Positions 7,955 to 16,172 of a DNA stretch of 64,000 nucleotides are shown in pieces. The notes below the pieces were generated by a model, which saw only the letters and a list, made by a program, of their open reading frames with translations, did not search any database and had not been told where the DNA came from. Position 1 is the first letter of the stretch. Each line of letters begins with the position of its first letter. The translations under genes and the position numbers were made by a program. This DNA comes from Actinomadura rupiterrae (GTDB taxonomy: Bacteria; Actinomycetota; Actinomycetes; Streptosporangiales; Streptosporangiaceae): contig NZ_JAMZEA010000018.1 of the NCBI RefSeq assembly GCF_024172125.1, positions 124,001-188,000 on the forward strand, written 5' to 3'.

Positions 7955-8590
7955 TTACGCGCCGAGGTGTTTGAGCAGGTTGTTTGTGATGGGGTAGGGG
8001 CGTTCGTTTGGGAGTAGGCGCGTTGCTGCTTCCAGGTTGTGCTGCTTTACCAGGGCGTGGATCTCTTGGGCTTGGGGGGTCACGTCGGTGATGGAGACGA
8101 GCCACTCGTCCGCGTAGCGTTGCGTGGCCTCGCCGGAGAGGCCGAGCTGGAGCGAGCGGTGGGGCAGCGGGCGCAGGTGCAGGTCGCGTTCGGGGTCCCA
8201 TTGGACGCGGGCCGGTGAGCGCTTGACCTGCCGCTGCCAGGCGGCGCGATCTGCGTGGACGCCGTGGACGTAGTGCGACAGGCACGAGTTGCGGAGGGCC
8301 CATTCGAAGCCCTCGCGCGTGATCTCCACGGCGAGGACGGTCTCCTGGCCGGGCTTCTCGCCCCAGCCGCAGCGGTACATCATCCACAGGAAGGACGGCT
8401 TGATCCAGGTCATCCGGTCCCGCTTCCACGTCGGGGGGAAACGGCCGTCCCGCGCCGCGTCCGGTCCGATGGCTGGGCCGTACGCCTGGTAGACGGTGAT
8501 CGTGGACGCCGTGTAGAGAGCTCGGATGCGGCGGAGTGGTTCTTCCATGCCGTTGATGGTGGTGGCTGCTGTCGGCGGGCGGCCAGTCAT
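7955..8590 (-). CDS. DUF4291 family protein
   Basis: A 211-residue protein matching DUF4291 by several hallmark strings: ITVYQAYGP, KRDRMTWIKPSFLWMMYR, CGWGEKPGQE and FEWALRNSCLSHY. Function is unknown; the conserved Lys, Arg and Trp cluster suggests a nucleotide- or RNA-binding role, but that is speculation. The start ATG overlaps the stop of the upstream AraC gene as TAATG, so the two are translationally coupled and probably co-transcribed. The second IS element lies about 20 bp beyond the stop. Confidence 0.85.
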   Translation of the reverse strand: MTGRPPTAATTINGMEEPLRRIRALYTASTITVYQAYGPAIGPDAARDGRFPPTWKRDRMTWIKPSFLWMMYRCGWGEKPGQETVLAVEITREGFEWALRNSCLSHYVHGVHADRAAWQRQVKRSPARVQWDPERDLHLRPLPHRSLQLGLSGEATQRYADEWLVSITDVTPQAQEIHALVKQHNLEAATRLLPNERPYPITNNLLKHLGA

Positions 8591-9510
8591 TATCGGTGCC
8601 GCGAGTTTTGCCGCCAGCGCGTGGGAGGCGTGCCGTAGCGGTTCTTGAAAGCGCGGCTGAAGGCGGCCTCGGATTCGTAGCCGACGTTCTTCGCGATGAG
8701 CGCGACCGGGAGGATGGTGTCGCGGAGCAGGTCGGTCGCGGCGTCCAGGCGCATGTGGGCGAGGTAGGTCGCGGGCGGTTTGCCTACGCGTTCGGCGAAG
8801 CGGGCGGCGAAGGCCGAGCGGGAGAGGTTGCAGGCCCGGGCCAGCTTCTCGACCGTCCAGTCACGGGCGGGATCTCCGTGGATCGCGCTCAGGGCCACGC
8901 CGATCTGCGGGTCGAAGGCGCCGGCCAGCCAGTTGGGCTCGGCGTCCGGACGGGCGGCCCAGGCGCGCAGGATCTGGATGAAGATCAGGTCCAGGATGCG
9001 CGCGATCATCACCGCCGACCCCTGCGACGGCGACTCCATCTCGATCATGATCATCTTGCGGGCGACCTGGAGCCCTTCGGGGCCGGACGCGCCGCTCATC
9101 ACGACCACGGCGGGGAGGCTTCCGAGCAGGTGGCTCGCCTGCGGGTCCCCGATCGTGAACGTGCCGGAGAGCCAGCGTGCCGACTCGCCGCCGACCCAGT
9201 GCCGGTCGCCTCGCGGCAGCAGCACGAAGTCCCCGCGGCTCAGGTGCCTGACCTGCGTGTCTCCGTCGATTCGAAGGACGATCCCGCCCTCCTCGACGAT
9301 GTGCAGGCATCCCACATCGGCGAAACCGAGTGAAGAGCCCGGGGAAGCAGCGTGCGCGACGATCCGTTCTCCGCTCAAACGGACGCTGCGGAGCAGTTCC
9401 GAGAGCAAATCGTGCGGCTGGTCCAAGCCTTCGAGCGTGGGCGGCTCGGTTAAGCCCTGCACCCCTGGACGATCTGCAAGATTCTCCGGCGGAGCGGTCA
9501 TGGTCGCCAC
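8590..9510 (-). CDS. AraC-family regulator with cupin sensor domain
   Basis: 306 residues. An N-terminal cupin-type domain (SRGDFVLLPRGDRHWVGG) is followed by a C-terminal AraC/XylS double helix-turn-helix: WTVEKLARACNLSRSAFAARF, then VGYESEAAFSRAFKNRYGTPPTRWR. Such cupin_6/HTH_18 regulators control oxidoreductase or stress genes next door. It is divergent from the EthD-like gene at 9676, the most likely target. The start is GTG 9510 or ATG 9501; a GAGGACGG element lies close upstream of both, so either is possible. Confidence 0.85.
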   Translation of the reverse strand: MATMTAPPENLADRPGVQGLTEPPTLEGLDQPHDLLSELLRSVRLSGERIVAHAASPGSSLGFADVGCLHIVEEGGIVLRIDGDTQVRHLSRGDFVLLPRGDRHWVGGESARWLSGTFTIGDPQASHLLGSLPAVVVMSGASGPEGLQVARKMIMIEMESPSQGSAVMIARILDLIFIQILRAWAARPDAEPNWLAGAFDPQIGVALSAIHGDPARDWTVEKLARACNLSRSAFAARFAERVGKPPATYLAHMRLDAATDLLRDTILPVALIAKNVGYESEAAFSRAFKNRYGTPPTRWRQNSRHR

Positions 9511-9675
9511 CCGTCCTCATATCTACGCTTCATCAACAGCGAGCGAGCCACCAACGCGAGGGGCAATGATTTCGCCGCCATACGCCAATCGACAGGTGAT
9601 TATGGCGGCGGAAATTCGTCCGGGCCGGGGGCCGCTCGACTTCACCGACCGAGACTAGCAAGCGGGAGATCTTCC

Positions 9676-9996
9676 ATGGCGGAAAAGGGAAACCCCACCA
9701 AGATCACGTTCGTCTATTCCCACCCGTCCGACCCGGAGGCGTTCGAGGCGGCCTACCCCGACCAGCTCGCGCTGGCCCGCAAGCTTCCCGGCCTGACCAG
9801 GCTGCAAGCGTCGAAGGTCTGGCCCAAGGAGGACGGCAGCCCGACCCCGGCCTACCGCCTGCTGGACCTGCACTTCGCCGACTACGCGTCGGCCAGCGCG
9901 GCCGCCGCCGAGGCCGGCCCTCTCGTCGGCGCCACTCGCGAACACGCCACCGGCGGCGTCATCATCGCCTTCGCCGAAATCCTCGAAGACGCCTAA
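9676..9996 (+). CDS. EthD-like dimeric alpha/beta-barrel protein
   Basis: 106 residues of the EthD family: an initial ITFVYSHPSDPEAFEA strand-helix, PGLTRLQASKV and a C-terminal TGGVIIAFAE strand. EthD proteins are ferredoxin-like barrels linked to degradative oxygenase loci; their biochemical role is mostly undefined. A GGGAG site stands 8 bases before the ATG. The gene is divergent from the AraC regulator, with 165 bp between them, and a hairpin terminator follows at 10018-10049, so it is probably monocistronic and AraC-controlled. Confidence 0.75.
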   Translation: MAEKGNPTKITFVYSHPSDPEAFEAAYPDQLALARKLPGLTRLQASKVWPKEDGSPTPAYRLLDLHFADYASASAAAAEAGPLVGATREHATGGVIIAFAEILEDA

Positions 9997-10017
9997 CCCG
10001 AACAACGGAACAGCCTT

Positions 10018-10049
10018 GGCCGGGAGGGAAACCCCATTCCCTCCCGGCC
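10018..10049 (+). terminator. Hairpin terminator after the EthD-like gene
   Basis: A perfect 13-bp stem, GGCCGGGAGGGAA at 10018-10030 with its complement at 10037-10049, around a 6-nt loop and 22 bp after the stop. It lacks a T-run. It sits immediately before the NUDIX gene promoter. Confidence 0.75.
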
Positions 10050-10074
10050 GACAGTTGTCTCCTACAGTCGTCCT

Positions 10075-10545
10075 GTGACCGCAGATCCGACCGAGAGCTT
10101 CGCCACGCCCCGCGCCGCCGCAGGCGTCCTGTTCTTCGACCAAGAGGGCGACGTGCTGCTGGTCGCCCCTTCCTACAAGGACTACCGCGACATCCCCGGC
10201 GGCTATATCGAACGCGGCGAGACGCCGAAACAGGCCGCCGTCCGCGAAGTCCAGGAAGAACTCGGGATCACGCCCACGATCGGACGGCTCCTGATCGCCG
10301 ACTGGGCGCCCACCGAAACCGAGGGCGACAAGGTGCTGTTCGTCTTCGACGGCGGAACGCTCGCACCGGAGCAACTCAACGAGATCCACCTCGACCCCGC
10401 CGAACTCAATGCCTACGAGTTCCACCCCGTGGCCAACATCCACGAGCTGACCATCGCGCGCCTCGCCCGCCGCATCGTCCAAGCCCACGAGGCGCGGGCA
10501 GACGGATCAACCCGCTACCTCGAACACGGCCACCCCACCAGCTGA
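10075..10545 (+). CDS. NUDIX hydrolase
   Basis: A 156-residue NUDIX protein with an intact NUDIX box: GGYIERGETPKQAAVREVQEELGI fits GX5EX7REUXEEXGU. It hydrolyses a nucleoside diphosphate linked to another moiety in the cytosol; the substrate cannot be inferred. The start is the GTG at 10075. No Shine-Dalgarno is visible, and a TACAGT hexamer ends 6 bases before the GTG, so the transcript may be leaderless. It converges on msrA with 27 bp between stops. Confidence 0.9.
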   Translation: MTADPTESFATPRAAAGVLFFDQEGDVLLVAPSYKDYRDIPGGYIERGETPKQAAVREVQEELGITPTIGRLLIADWAPTETEGDKVLFVFDGGTLAPEQLNEIHLDPAELNAYEFHPVANIHELTIARLARRIVQAHEARADGSTRYLEHGHPTS

Positions 10546-10572
10546 GCCAAAGGGCGGTCGGCCAGGCAAAGG

Positions 10573-11214
10573 TCAGTCAGTAGTGAGACCGACAGGGCAG
10601 GAAAGGCCCGTGCCGCCGATTCCGCAGTAGCCGTTGGGGACCTTTTGCAGGTACTGCTGGTGGTAGGGCTCGGCGTAGTAGAAGGGCGGAGCCTTTTCGA
10701 TTTCGGTGGTGATCTCGCCGTAGCCGGCTTCGGTGAGCACCTTCTGATAGGCGGTTCGAGAGGCTTCGGCTGCGGCTTGCTGGGCTTCGCCGTGGGTGTA
10801 GATGGCGGAGCGGTACTGGGTGCCCACATCGTTGCCCTGGCGCATGCCCTGGGTGGGGTCGTGGGACTCCCAGAAGACCTTGAGGAGGGCGGCGTAGGTG
10901 ACCCTGGCGGGGTCGTAGACGACGCGGACGGCCTCAGCGTGGCCGGTCTGGCCGGAGCAGACCTCTTCGTAGGTGGGGTTCGGGGTGTAGCCGCCCTGGT
11001 AGCCGGTGGCGGTCGTGATCACGCCCTCGGTCTCCCAGAACTTGCGCTCGGCGCCCCAGAAGCAGCCCAGGGCGAAGTCGGCGATCTCGGCGCCTTCGGG
11101 GTAGGGCGGGGTGAGCGGGGCGCCCAGGACCTCGTGGCGGGACGGGACGGGCATCGGCTCGTCCCGGCCGGGCAGGGCGTTCTCCGGCGTGACCATCTTC
11201 GCGAAGCCGAACAT
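10573..11214 (-). CDS. msrA: Peptide methionine (S)-S-oxide reductase MsrA
   Basis: 213 residues with the MsrA catalytic motif GCFWGAE, plus GYQGG, QTGHAE and DPTQGMRQGNDVGTQYRS. It reduces methionine S-sulfoxide in proteins using thioredoxin. A C-terminal Cys in GYCGIGGTGLSCP supplies resolving cysteines. Length matches actinobacterial MsrA of about 210-220 residues. The methyltransferase gene at 11225-11845 lies 10 bp upstream on the same strand, so the two likely form an operon. Confidence 0.95.
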   Translation of the reverse strand: MFGFAKMVTPENALPGRDEPMPVPSRHEVLGAPLTPPYPEGAEIADFALGCFWGAERKFWETEGVITTATGYQGGYTPNPTYEEVCSGQTGHAEAVRVVYDPARVTYAALLKVFWESHDPTQGMRQGNDVGTQYRSAIYTHGEAQQAAAEASRTAYQKVLTEAGYGEITTEIEKAPPFYYAEPYHQQYLQKVPNGYCGIGGTGLSCPVGLTTD

Positions 11215-11224
11215 GCTCCTCAGC

Positions 11225-11845
11225 CTACGTCCGCGTCGCGAGGATCGTCGCGCGGGTGGTCTCCACCTCGTGGACGTAAGGATTCCGTTCGATGTAGGCG
11301 TCCGGGGTGAGGCCCGCGTCCTGGAGGGCGGACTCGATCTCGGCGCGCTGGTAGAACTGGAAGTCGAGGTCGACGGGCCGGTCGAACCACTGGTCGAGGT
11401 GCCGGACCTCGTCGCCGAGGTGGAACGAGAGCAGCGCGGCGCCGCCCGGGCGCAGGACGCGGCGGAACTCGGCGAACGCGGTGGGCAGCTCGGCCGGGGC
11501 CAGGTGGATGATCGAGTAGCAGGCCGCGATGCCGCCCCAGATCTGGTCGGGGACGTGCAGGTCGCGCATGTCCGCGACGTGGAACCCCAGGTCCGGGTGG
11601 GCGGCCGAGGCGATCTCGATCATGCGCGGGGACAGGTCCAGGCCGAGGGGGCGGGCGCCCTGGTCGGCCAGGTAGCGGGTGACGTGGCCGGGGCCGCAGC
11701 CCAGGTCGGCGATGGGACCCAGGTCGTCCACGCGCTCGACCAGGTGGGTGAGGAGGGCGCGGTCGAGGGGCTTGCCGTCCAGCTCGGTCGTGAAGCGCTC
11801 CGCGTACGCCTCCGCCACCTCGTCGTAGCTGTCCCGCGTGCCCAT
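11225..11845 (-). CDS. Class I SAM-dependent methyltransferase
   Basis: 206 residues with Rossmann methyltransferase motifs: IADLGCGPGHVTRYL (motif I), LGLDLSP (post I), ACYSIIHLAPAEL (motif II region) and LRPGGAALLSFH (motif III). The N-terminal YDEVAEAYAERF is typical of small-molecule methyltransferases of the Methyltransf_25 group. Substrate unknown. GGGGGA precedes the ATG by 5 bases. The gene is upstream of msrA and divergent from rarD, with a 69-bp shared promoter region. Confidence 0.85.
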   Translation of the reverse strand: MGTRDSYDEVAEAYAERFTTELDGKPLDRALLTHLVERVDDLGPIADLGCGPGHVTRYLADQGARPLGLDLSPRMIEIASAAHPDLGFHVADMRDLHVPDQIWGGIAACYSIIHLAPAELPTAFAEFRRVLRPGGAALLSFHLGDEVRHLDQWFDRPVDLDFQFYQRAEIESALQDAGLTPDAYIERNPYVHEVETTRATILATRT

Positions 11846-11914
11846 GATCGTCCCCCTTGCGCAGTCATCAGCGTCACCTGGATTGGCTGCTTACGTCCTG
11901 GTAGGTTCCTCGTT

Positions 11915-12841
11915 GTGGTCAACCGTCGCGGAATGGTATTCGGTGTCGCCGCCTACGTTCTCTGGGGCCTGTTCCCGCTCTACTGGCCGCTGCTGAAGCC
12001 CGCCAACGCGGTGGAGATCCTCGCGCACCGGATCATGTGGTCGCTGGTCGCGGTCGCCGCCATCCTCGCGGCGGGACGGAACTGGGCCTGGATCCGCACG
12101 CTGGACCGGCGGAGGCTCGGGCTGCTCGCCCTGGCGTCGGTGCTCATCTCGGCCAACTGGGGCACCTACATCTTCGCGGTCAACACGGGCAAGACCATCG
12201 AGGCGTCGCTCGGCTACTTCATCAACCCGCTGATCAGCATCCTGTTCGGCGTGGTGATCTTCCGCGAGCGGCTGCGGCCCTGGCAGTGGGCCGCGGTCGG
12301 GTTCGGGACGGCGGCGGTCGCCGTCCTTACGGTCGATTACGGACGCCTCCCTTACATCGCCCTCATTCTCGCCACGTCGTTCGGCGTCTACGGGCTGCTG
12401 AAGAAGTTCGCGGACATGCCGTCCGCGGAGAGCCTGGCCGTCGAGACGACCGTCATGTTCGTCCCGGCGCTCGCGGCGTCGGTCGTGATGCAGGTGAACG
12501 GGTCGGCCGCGTTCGGGCACCACGGCCCCGGGAACGTGGCGCTGCTCGCCGCCGCGGGCATCGTGACGGCCGTCCCGCTGCTGCTGTTCAACGCCTCGGC
12601 GGTCCGGGTGCCGATGAGCACGCTCGGGCTGCTCCAGTACCTCGCGCCCGTCCTGCAGTTCCTGATCGGCCTGCTGGTGCAGCACGAGGCCATGCCCGCG
12701 AGCCGCTGGGCCGGGTTCTTCCTCGTCTGGACGGCGCTGCTCATCCTCACCGCGGACGGCCTGCTCACCGGACGCCGCACGCGCCGCATCGCCCGCCAGG
12801 CGGCCGGAACCCCCGACCCGGTGGCCGAGCCCGCCGCCTGA
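11915..12841 (+). CDS. rarD: RarD-type EamA/DMT transporter
   Basis: A 308-residue membrane protein of the RarD subgroup of drug/metabolite transporters. It has ten likely helices and signatures VLWGLFPLYWPLL near the N-terminus, ISANWGTYIFAVNTG, EASLGYFINPL and LLQYLAPVLQFL. RarD was named for a chloramphenicol-sensitivity phenotype; its true substrate is unknown. The GTG at 11915 follows TAGG at 9-base spacing and aligns with the N-terminus of homologues; ATG 11933 is the next choice. The 3' end carries a tandem duplication that includes the stop codon. Confidence 0.9.
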   Translation: MVNRRGMVFGVAAYVLWGLFPLYWPLLKPANAVEILAHRIMWSLVAVAAILAAGRNWAWIRTLDRRRLGLLALASVLISANWGTYIFAVNTGKTIEASLGYFINPLISILFGVVIFRERLRPWQWAAVGFGTAAVAVLTVDYGRLPYIALILATSFGVYGLLKKFADMPSAESLAVETTVMFVPALAASVVMQVNGSAAFGHHGPGNVALLAAAGIVTAVPLLLFNASAVRVPMSTLGLLQYLAPVLQFLIGLLVQHEAMPASRWAGFFLVWTALLILTADGLLTGRRTRRIARQAAGTPDPVAEPAA

Positions 12842-12895
12842 CTCCCGAGCCCTCCCGCCTGACTCGCGAGTCCTCCGCCTGACTCCCGAGCCCTC
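12835..12895 (+). repeat. Three 20-bp tandem copies spanning the rarD stop codon
   Basis: CGCCTGACTCCCGAGCCCTC at 12835-12854 recurs at 12856-12875 (two changes) and 12876-12895 (exact). Each copy contains an in-register TGA, so the stop codon has been triplicated. A small hairpin GCTCTT-cggc-AAGAGC follows at 12901-12916. Confidence 0.9.
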
Positions 12896-13060
12896 GGCCG
12901 GCTCTTCGGCAAGAGCTACGAAGAAGGCTGAAAGTTTCCTGAGAGATATGACAACCTTTGGCTGACTAAACCTGTCTATAGAGTGAGTTGCCCCGCACCC
13001 GCTAGAGTGCGGGAGATCACACCACCTGCCGTCCACCCCACATCACCCGAGGAGCCCCGG

Positions 13061-13453
13061 TTGCGTCTGCTCAGCACGGCCGTCGTCGGAGCGGCCATTG
13101 TCGGAGCCGGTCTGCTCGCCCCCGTTTCGGGCGAGGCCACCGCCGCATCGCGCGACGTCACCTTCAGCCCCTCCGTCGCCCGCCCGGGCCAGCACGTCCA
13201 GCTGGACGTGCTCAAGTGCGCGGTCGGCAAGAAGAAGCACTGGGCGTCCTCGAAGGCCTTCACCAAGCATGTCGTGATCTACGGCAAGGGCGCGGACGGG
13301 CAGGGGAAGGCGACCGTGAAGCGCGGCCTCAAGTCCGGCACCTACAAGGTGACCGTGCACTGCGAGACCCGCACGCTGGTCGCCAAGATCCGCGTCTCGA
13401 ACAAGCCGTGGCCGGCCGTGATCCCCTCGCCGCTCACCCCCGGCGTCCGCTGA
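13061..13453 (+). CDS. Small secreted protein, unknown
   Basis: 130 residues. The N-terminus is a signal peptide of about 29 residues, a hydrophobic run STAVVGAAIVGAGLLAPVSG ending in EATAA before SRD. The mature part of about 100 residues is a predicted beta-rich single domain with two Cys (LKCAVG and VHCETR) that could form a disulfide after export. Its VTFSPSVARPGQHVQL opening recalls immunoglobulin-like extracellular modules. The TTG at 13061 follows GAGGAG; the upstream ATG at 12983 would add a long non-signal stretch. A clear intrinsic terminator follows. No family recognised. Confidence 0.75.
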   Translation: MRLLSTAVVGAAIVGAGLLAPVSGEATAASRDVTFSPSVARPGQHVQLDVLKCAVGKKKHWASSKAFTKHVVIYGKGADGQGKATVKRGLKSGTYKVTVHCETRTLVAKIRVSNKPWPAVIPSPLTPGVR

Positions 13454-13470
13454 GCTAGCCGCACGAACGG

Positions 13471-13494
13471 AAAAGGCCCTCCGCAGAGGGCCTT
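13471..13494. terminator. Intrinsic terminator
   Basis: AAAGGCCCTC-cgca-GAGGGCCTTT forms a perfect 10-bp stem with a T-rich 3' arm, 17 bp after the secreted-protein stop. It may serve both this gene and the converging nuo/polyprenyl operon. Confidence 0.9.
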
Positions 13495-13560
13495 TCTCAT
13501 GTCGCCGTGCACCGCCCCGCCGCGCGCCGTGCCGTCCTGCGCGCCTGGACGGACGGCTGA

Positions 13561-14556
13561 TCAGCCGGTGCGGGAGACCACGTAGTCGCAGAGGCCGATG
13601 AAGGCCGCGCGGGCCGGGATGTCCGGCAGCGTGAGCAGGTCGGCGCGGGCGTCCTCGGCCCAGGAGCGCATGTCGGCGCGCGCCCGGTCCATGGCCGGGT
13701 GGGCGCGCAGCAGCGCGAGCGCCTCGGCGTGCAGGACGTCGTCGGTGAGGTCGGTGACCAGCAGCTCGCGCAGCCGCTCGTCGTCCGGGCCGGAGCCGAC
13801 GCCCTCCAGCACCAGGTGCATCGGCAGCGTCCGGATGCCCTCGCGCAGGTCGGTGCCGGGCGTCTTGCCGGACTCCTCGGTCTCGGACGCGATGTCCAGG
13901 ATGTCGTCGCAGAGCTGGAACGCGATGCCGATCTTCTCGCACGCGGAGGTGATGGTCTCCACGACCTCCGGGGACGCGCCGGCGAGCAGCGCGCCGAACT
14001 GGCCGGACACCGCGATCAGCGACCCCGTCTTGTCAGACATGACCGACAGGTAGTGCTTCAGCGGGTCGACGCCCTCGGCCGGGCCCACGGTCTCCTGGAT
14101 CTGGCCGCGGACGAGCCGGGCGAACGCCCGCGCCTGGATCCGGACGGCCTCGGGGCCGAGGTCGGCCAGCAGGTCCGACGCGCGGGCGAACAGGTAGTCG
14201 CCGGTGAGGATCGCGACGGTGTTGTTCCACCGCGAGTTCGCCGACTCCTGGCCGCGCCGGACGGTCGCCTCGTCCATCACGTCGTCGTGGTAGAGCGTCG
14301 CCAGGTGGGTCAGCTCGACCACGACGGCCGCCGGGACGACGCCCGGCGCGTCCGGGTTGCCGAAGTGGGAGGCGAGCAGCACGAGCATGGCCCGGAACCG
14401 CTTGCCTCCCGCATCGACGAGGTGCTTGGAGGCTTCGGAGAGCAGCGGGTCGTCGCCCCTGGCGGAGGCGAGCAGAAGCTCCTCCACCGCGGCGAGCCGC
14501 TCCCGCACATCTGAGGCCAGCCCTTCGGGCAGACCGAACGGAACGGCGCTACTCAC
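13561..14556 (-). CDS. Long-chain polyprenyl diphosphate synthase
   Basis: 331 residues of the trans-isoprenyl diphosphate synthase family, with both aspartate-rich motifs: LYHDDVMDEA and QLCDDILDIA. GGKRFRAML and a GDYLFARA helix are also present. It condenses IPP onto an allylic primer to make the menaquinone side chain (or another long polyprenyl). Chain length cannot be read safely without modelling residues before the first motif. It lies 20 bp after nuoN on the same strand, so it is probably the last gene of the menJ-nuo operon, as in streptomycetes, coupling quinone supply to complex I. Confidence 0.9.
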   Translation of the reverse strand: MSSAVPFGLPEGLASDVRERLAAVEELLLASARGDDPLLSEASKHLVDAGGKRFRAMLVLLASHFGNPDAPGVVPAAVVVELTHLATLYHDDVMDEATVRRGQESANSRWNNTVAILTGDYLFARASDLLADLGPEAVRIQARAFARLVRGQIQETVGPAEGVDPLKHYLSVMSDKTGSLIAVSGQFGALLAGASPEVVETITSACEKIGIAFQLCDDILDIASETEESGKTPGTDLREGIRTLPMHLVLEGVGSGPDDERLRELLVTDLTDDVLHAEALALLRAHPAMDRARADMRSWAEDARADLLTLPDIPARAAFIGLCDYVVSRTG

Positions 14557-14576
14557 CCAAACCCCCTACGGAGCCA

Positions 14577-16172
14577 CTACCGGACGAACATCTGTGTCGC
14601 GGCGTGTCCCGCCAGGTCCAGCATCGGCTGGGGCAGGACGCCGAGTACCACAGTAGCCGTGACGCCGAGCGCCACGGCAGCCGCGGTGGCGGGTCCCGCG
14701 ACCACGGTCGGGCCGTCCGCCTCGGGCTCGCTGAAGAACATCACCACGATGACCCGGACGTAGAAGAAGGCCGCGACCGCCGAGGACAGGACGCCGACGA
14801 CGACCAGCGGGGTCGCGTGTCCCTCGACCGCCGCCTTGAAGACCGCGAACTTCCCGGTAAACCCGGACGTCAACGGAATTCCGGCGAAGGCTAGCAGGAA
14901 GAACGCGAAAACGCCCGCGACGACCGGGGACCGCTTGCCCAGGCCCGCCCACCGCGACAGGTGCGCCGCCTCGCCGCCCGCGTCCCGCACCATGGTGATC
15001 ACCGCGAACGCGCCGACCGTGGTGAAGCCGTAGGCGACCAGGTAGAACAGCGTGCCCGCAAGGCCGTCCCGGGTCACCGCGATCATGCCGGTGAGCAGGA
15101 AGCCGGCGTGCGCGACCGACGAGTAGGCCAGCAGCCGCTTCAGGTCGGTCTGGGTGATCGCGATGACCGCGCCCGCGACCATCGTGAGAATCGCCACACC
15201 CCACATGAAGGGCCGCCAGTCCCACTTCAGCGTCTCGAACCCGACGTAGTAGACGCGCATCAGCGCGCCGAACGCCGCGACGAGCGTGCAGGACGCCATC
15301 AGCGCGGTGATCGGGGTCGGGGCGCCCTGGTAGACGTCCGGCTTCCACATGTGGAACGGCACCGCGCCGATCTTGAACAGCAGGCCGACCGACAGCAGCG
15401 CCAGCCCGGCGAGCATCAGCGTCTCGCTGCCCGCGTCCTTGCTGAGCTGGTCGGCGATGTCCGACAGCCGCACCGAGCCGGCGTAGCCGTACAGCAGCGC
15501 CGTCCCGTACAGGAAGAACGCCGAGGAGAACGCGCCGAGCAGGAAGTACTTGACCGCGGCCTCCTGCGACAGCAGGCGGCGGCGCCGGGCCAGGCCGCAC
15601 AGCAGGTACAGCGGCAGCGACATGATCTCCAGCGCGACGAACATCGTCAGCAGGTCGTTGGACGCCGGGAACATCAGCATCCCGCCGACCGCGAACATCA
15701 TCAGCGGGAACACCTCGGTCTGGGTGATCCCCGCCGCGGTGGCCAGCTGCTCGGCCTCCTGCTCGGCCTCGGTGCCCGGGAGCGCCGCGGCCTGCGCGGT
15801 GAAGTGGCCCTGCTGCCGCTCGGCGATGAGCAGCAGCGAGACCAGGGCGAGCACGAGGATCGTGCCCTGGACGAACAGGGTCGGGCCGTCCACGCCGATC
15901 GCGCCCATGGCGGCGGCGTGGAACGGCTTGTCCCGGGCGGCGAGCGCGATCGTCCAGGCGAACCCGGCGACCAGCCCGACCGCGGCGAGCGGCACCTGCA
16001 CGTAGTACCGGGTGCGGCGGCCGACGAACGCCTCCACCAGCACCCCGGCGACGGCCGCGCCGAACACGATGAGCATCGGGGCGAGCTGCCCGTACTCGAT
16101 GTGCGGCGCGGGCAGCTTCTCCCCGCCGGACGGGGCGGCCGCGAGTGACGCGGCTACCAACGACATGCTCAC
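14577..16172 (-). CDS. nuoN: NADH-quinone oxidoreductase subunit N
   Basis: A 531-residue antiporter-like membrane subunit of complex I. Typical strings are LFKIGAVPFHMWKPDVYQGAPTP and LKRLLAYSSVAHAGFLLTG, carrying the conserved Lys and His of the proton channel. Predicted topology is about 14 helices. The start GTG at 16172 overlaps the nuoM stop by 4 bases; ATG 16166 is the alternative. Length agrees with actinobacterial NuoN. It contributes one proton-translocation module in the membrane arm. Confidence 0.95.
   Translation of the reverse strand: MSMSLVAASLAAAPSGGEKLPAPHIEYGQLAPMLIVFGAAVAGVLVEAFVGRRTRYYVQVPLAAVGLVAGFAWTIALAARDKPFHAAAMGAIGVDGPTLFVQGTILVLALVSLLLIAERQQGHFTAQAAALPGTEAEQEAEQLATAAGITQTEVFPLMMFAVGGMLMFPASNDLLTMFVALEIMSLPLYLLCGLARRRRLLSQEAAVKYFLLGAFSSAFFLYGTALLYGYAGSVRLSDIADQLSKDAGSETLMLAGLALLSVGLLFKIGAVPFHMWKPDVYQGAPTPITALMASCTLVAAFGALMRVYYVGFETLKWDWRPFMWGVAILTMVAGAVIAITQTDLKRLLAYSSVAHAGFLLTGMIAVTRDGLAGTLFYLVAYGFTTVGAFAVITMVRDAGGEAAHLSRWAGLGKRSPVVAGVFAFFLLAFAGIPLTSGFTGKFAVFKAAVEGHATPLVVVGVLSSAVAAFFYVRVIVVMFFSEPEADGPTVVAGPATAAAVALGVTATVVLGVLPQPMLDLAGHAATQMFVR

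Noticed and set aside
11111..11914. Long N-terminal extension of the rarD frame
   Set aside because: It is antisense to the methyltransferase and msrA genes; the GTG at 11915 with its ribosome site matches homologues.
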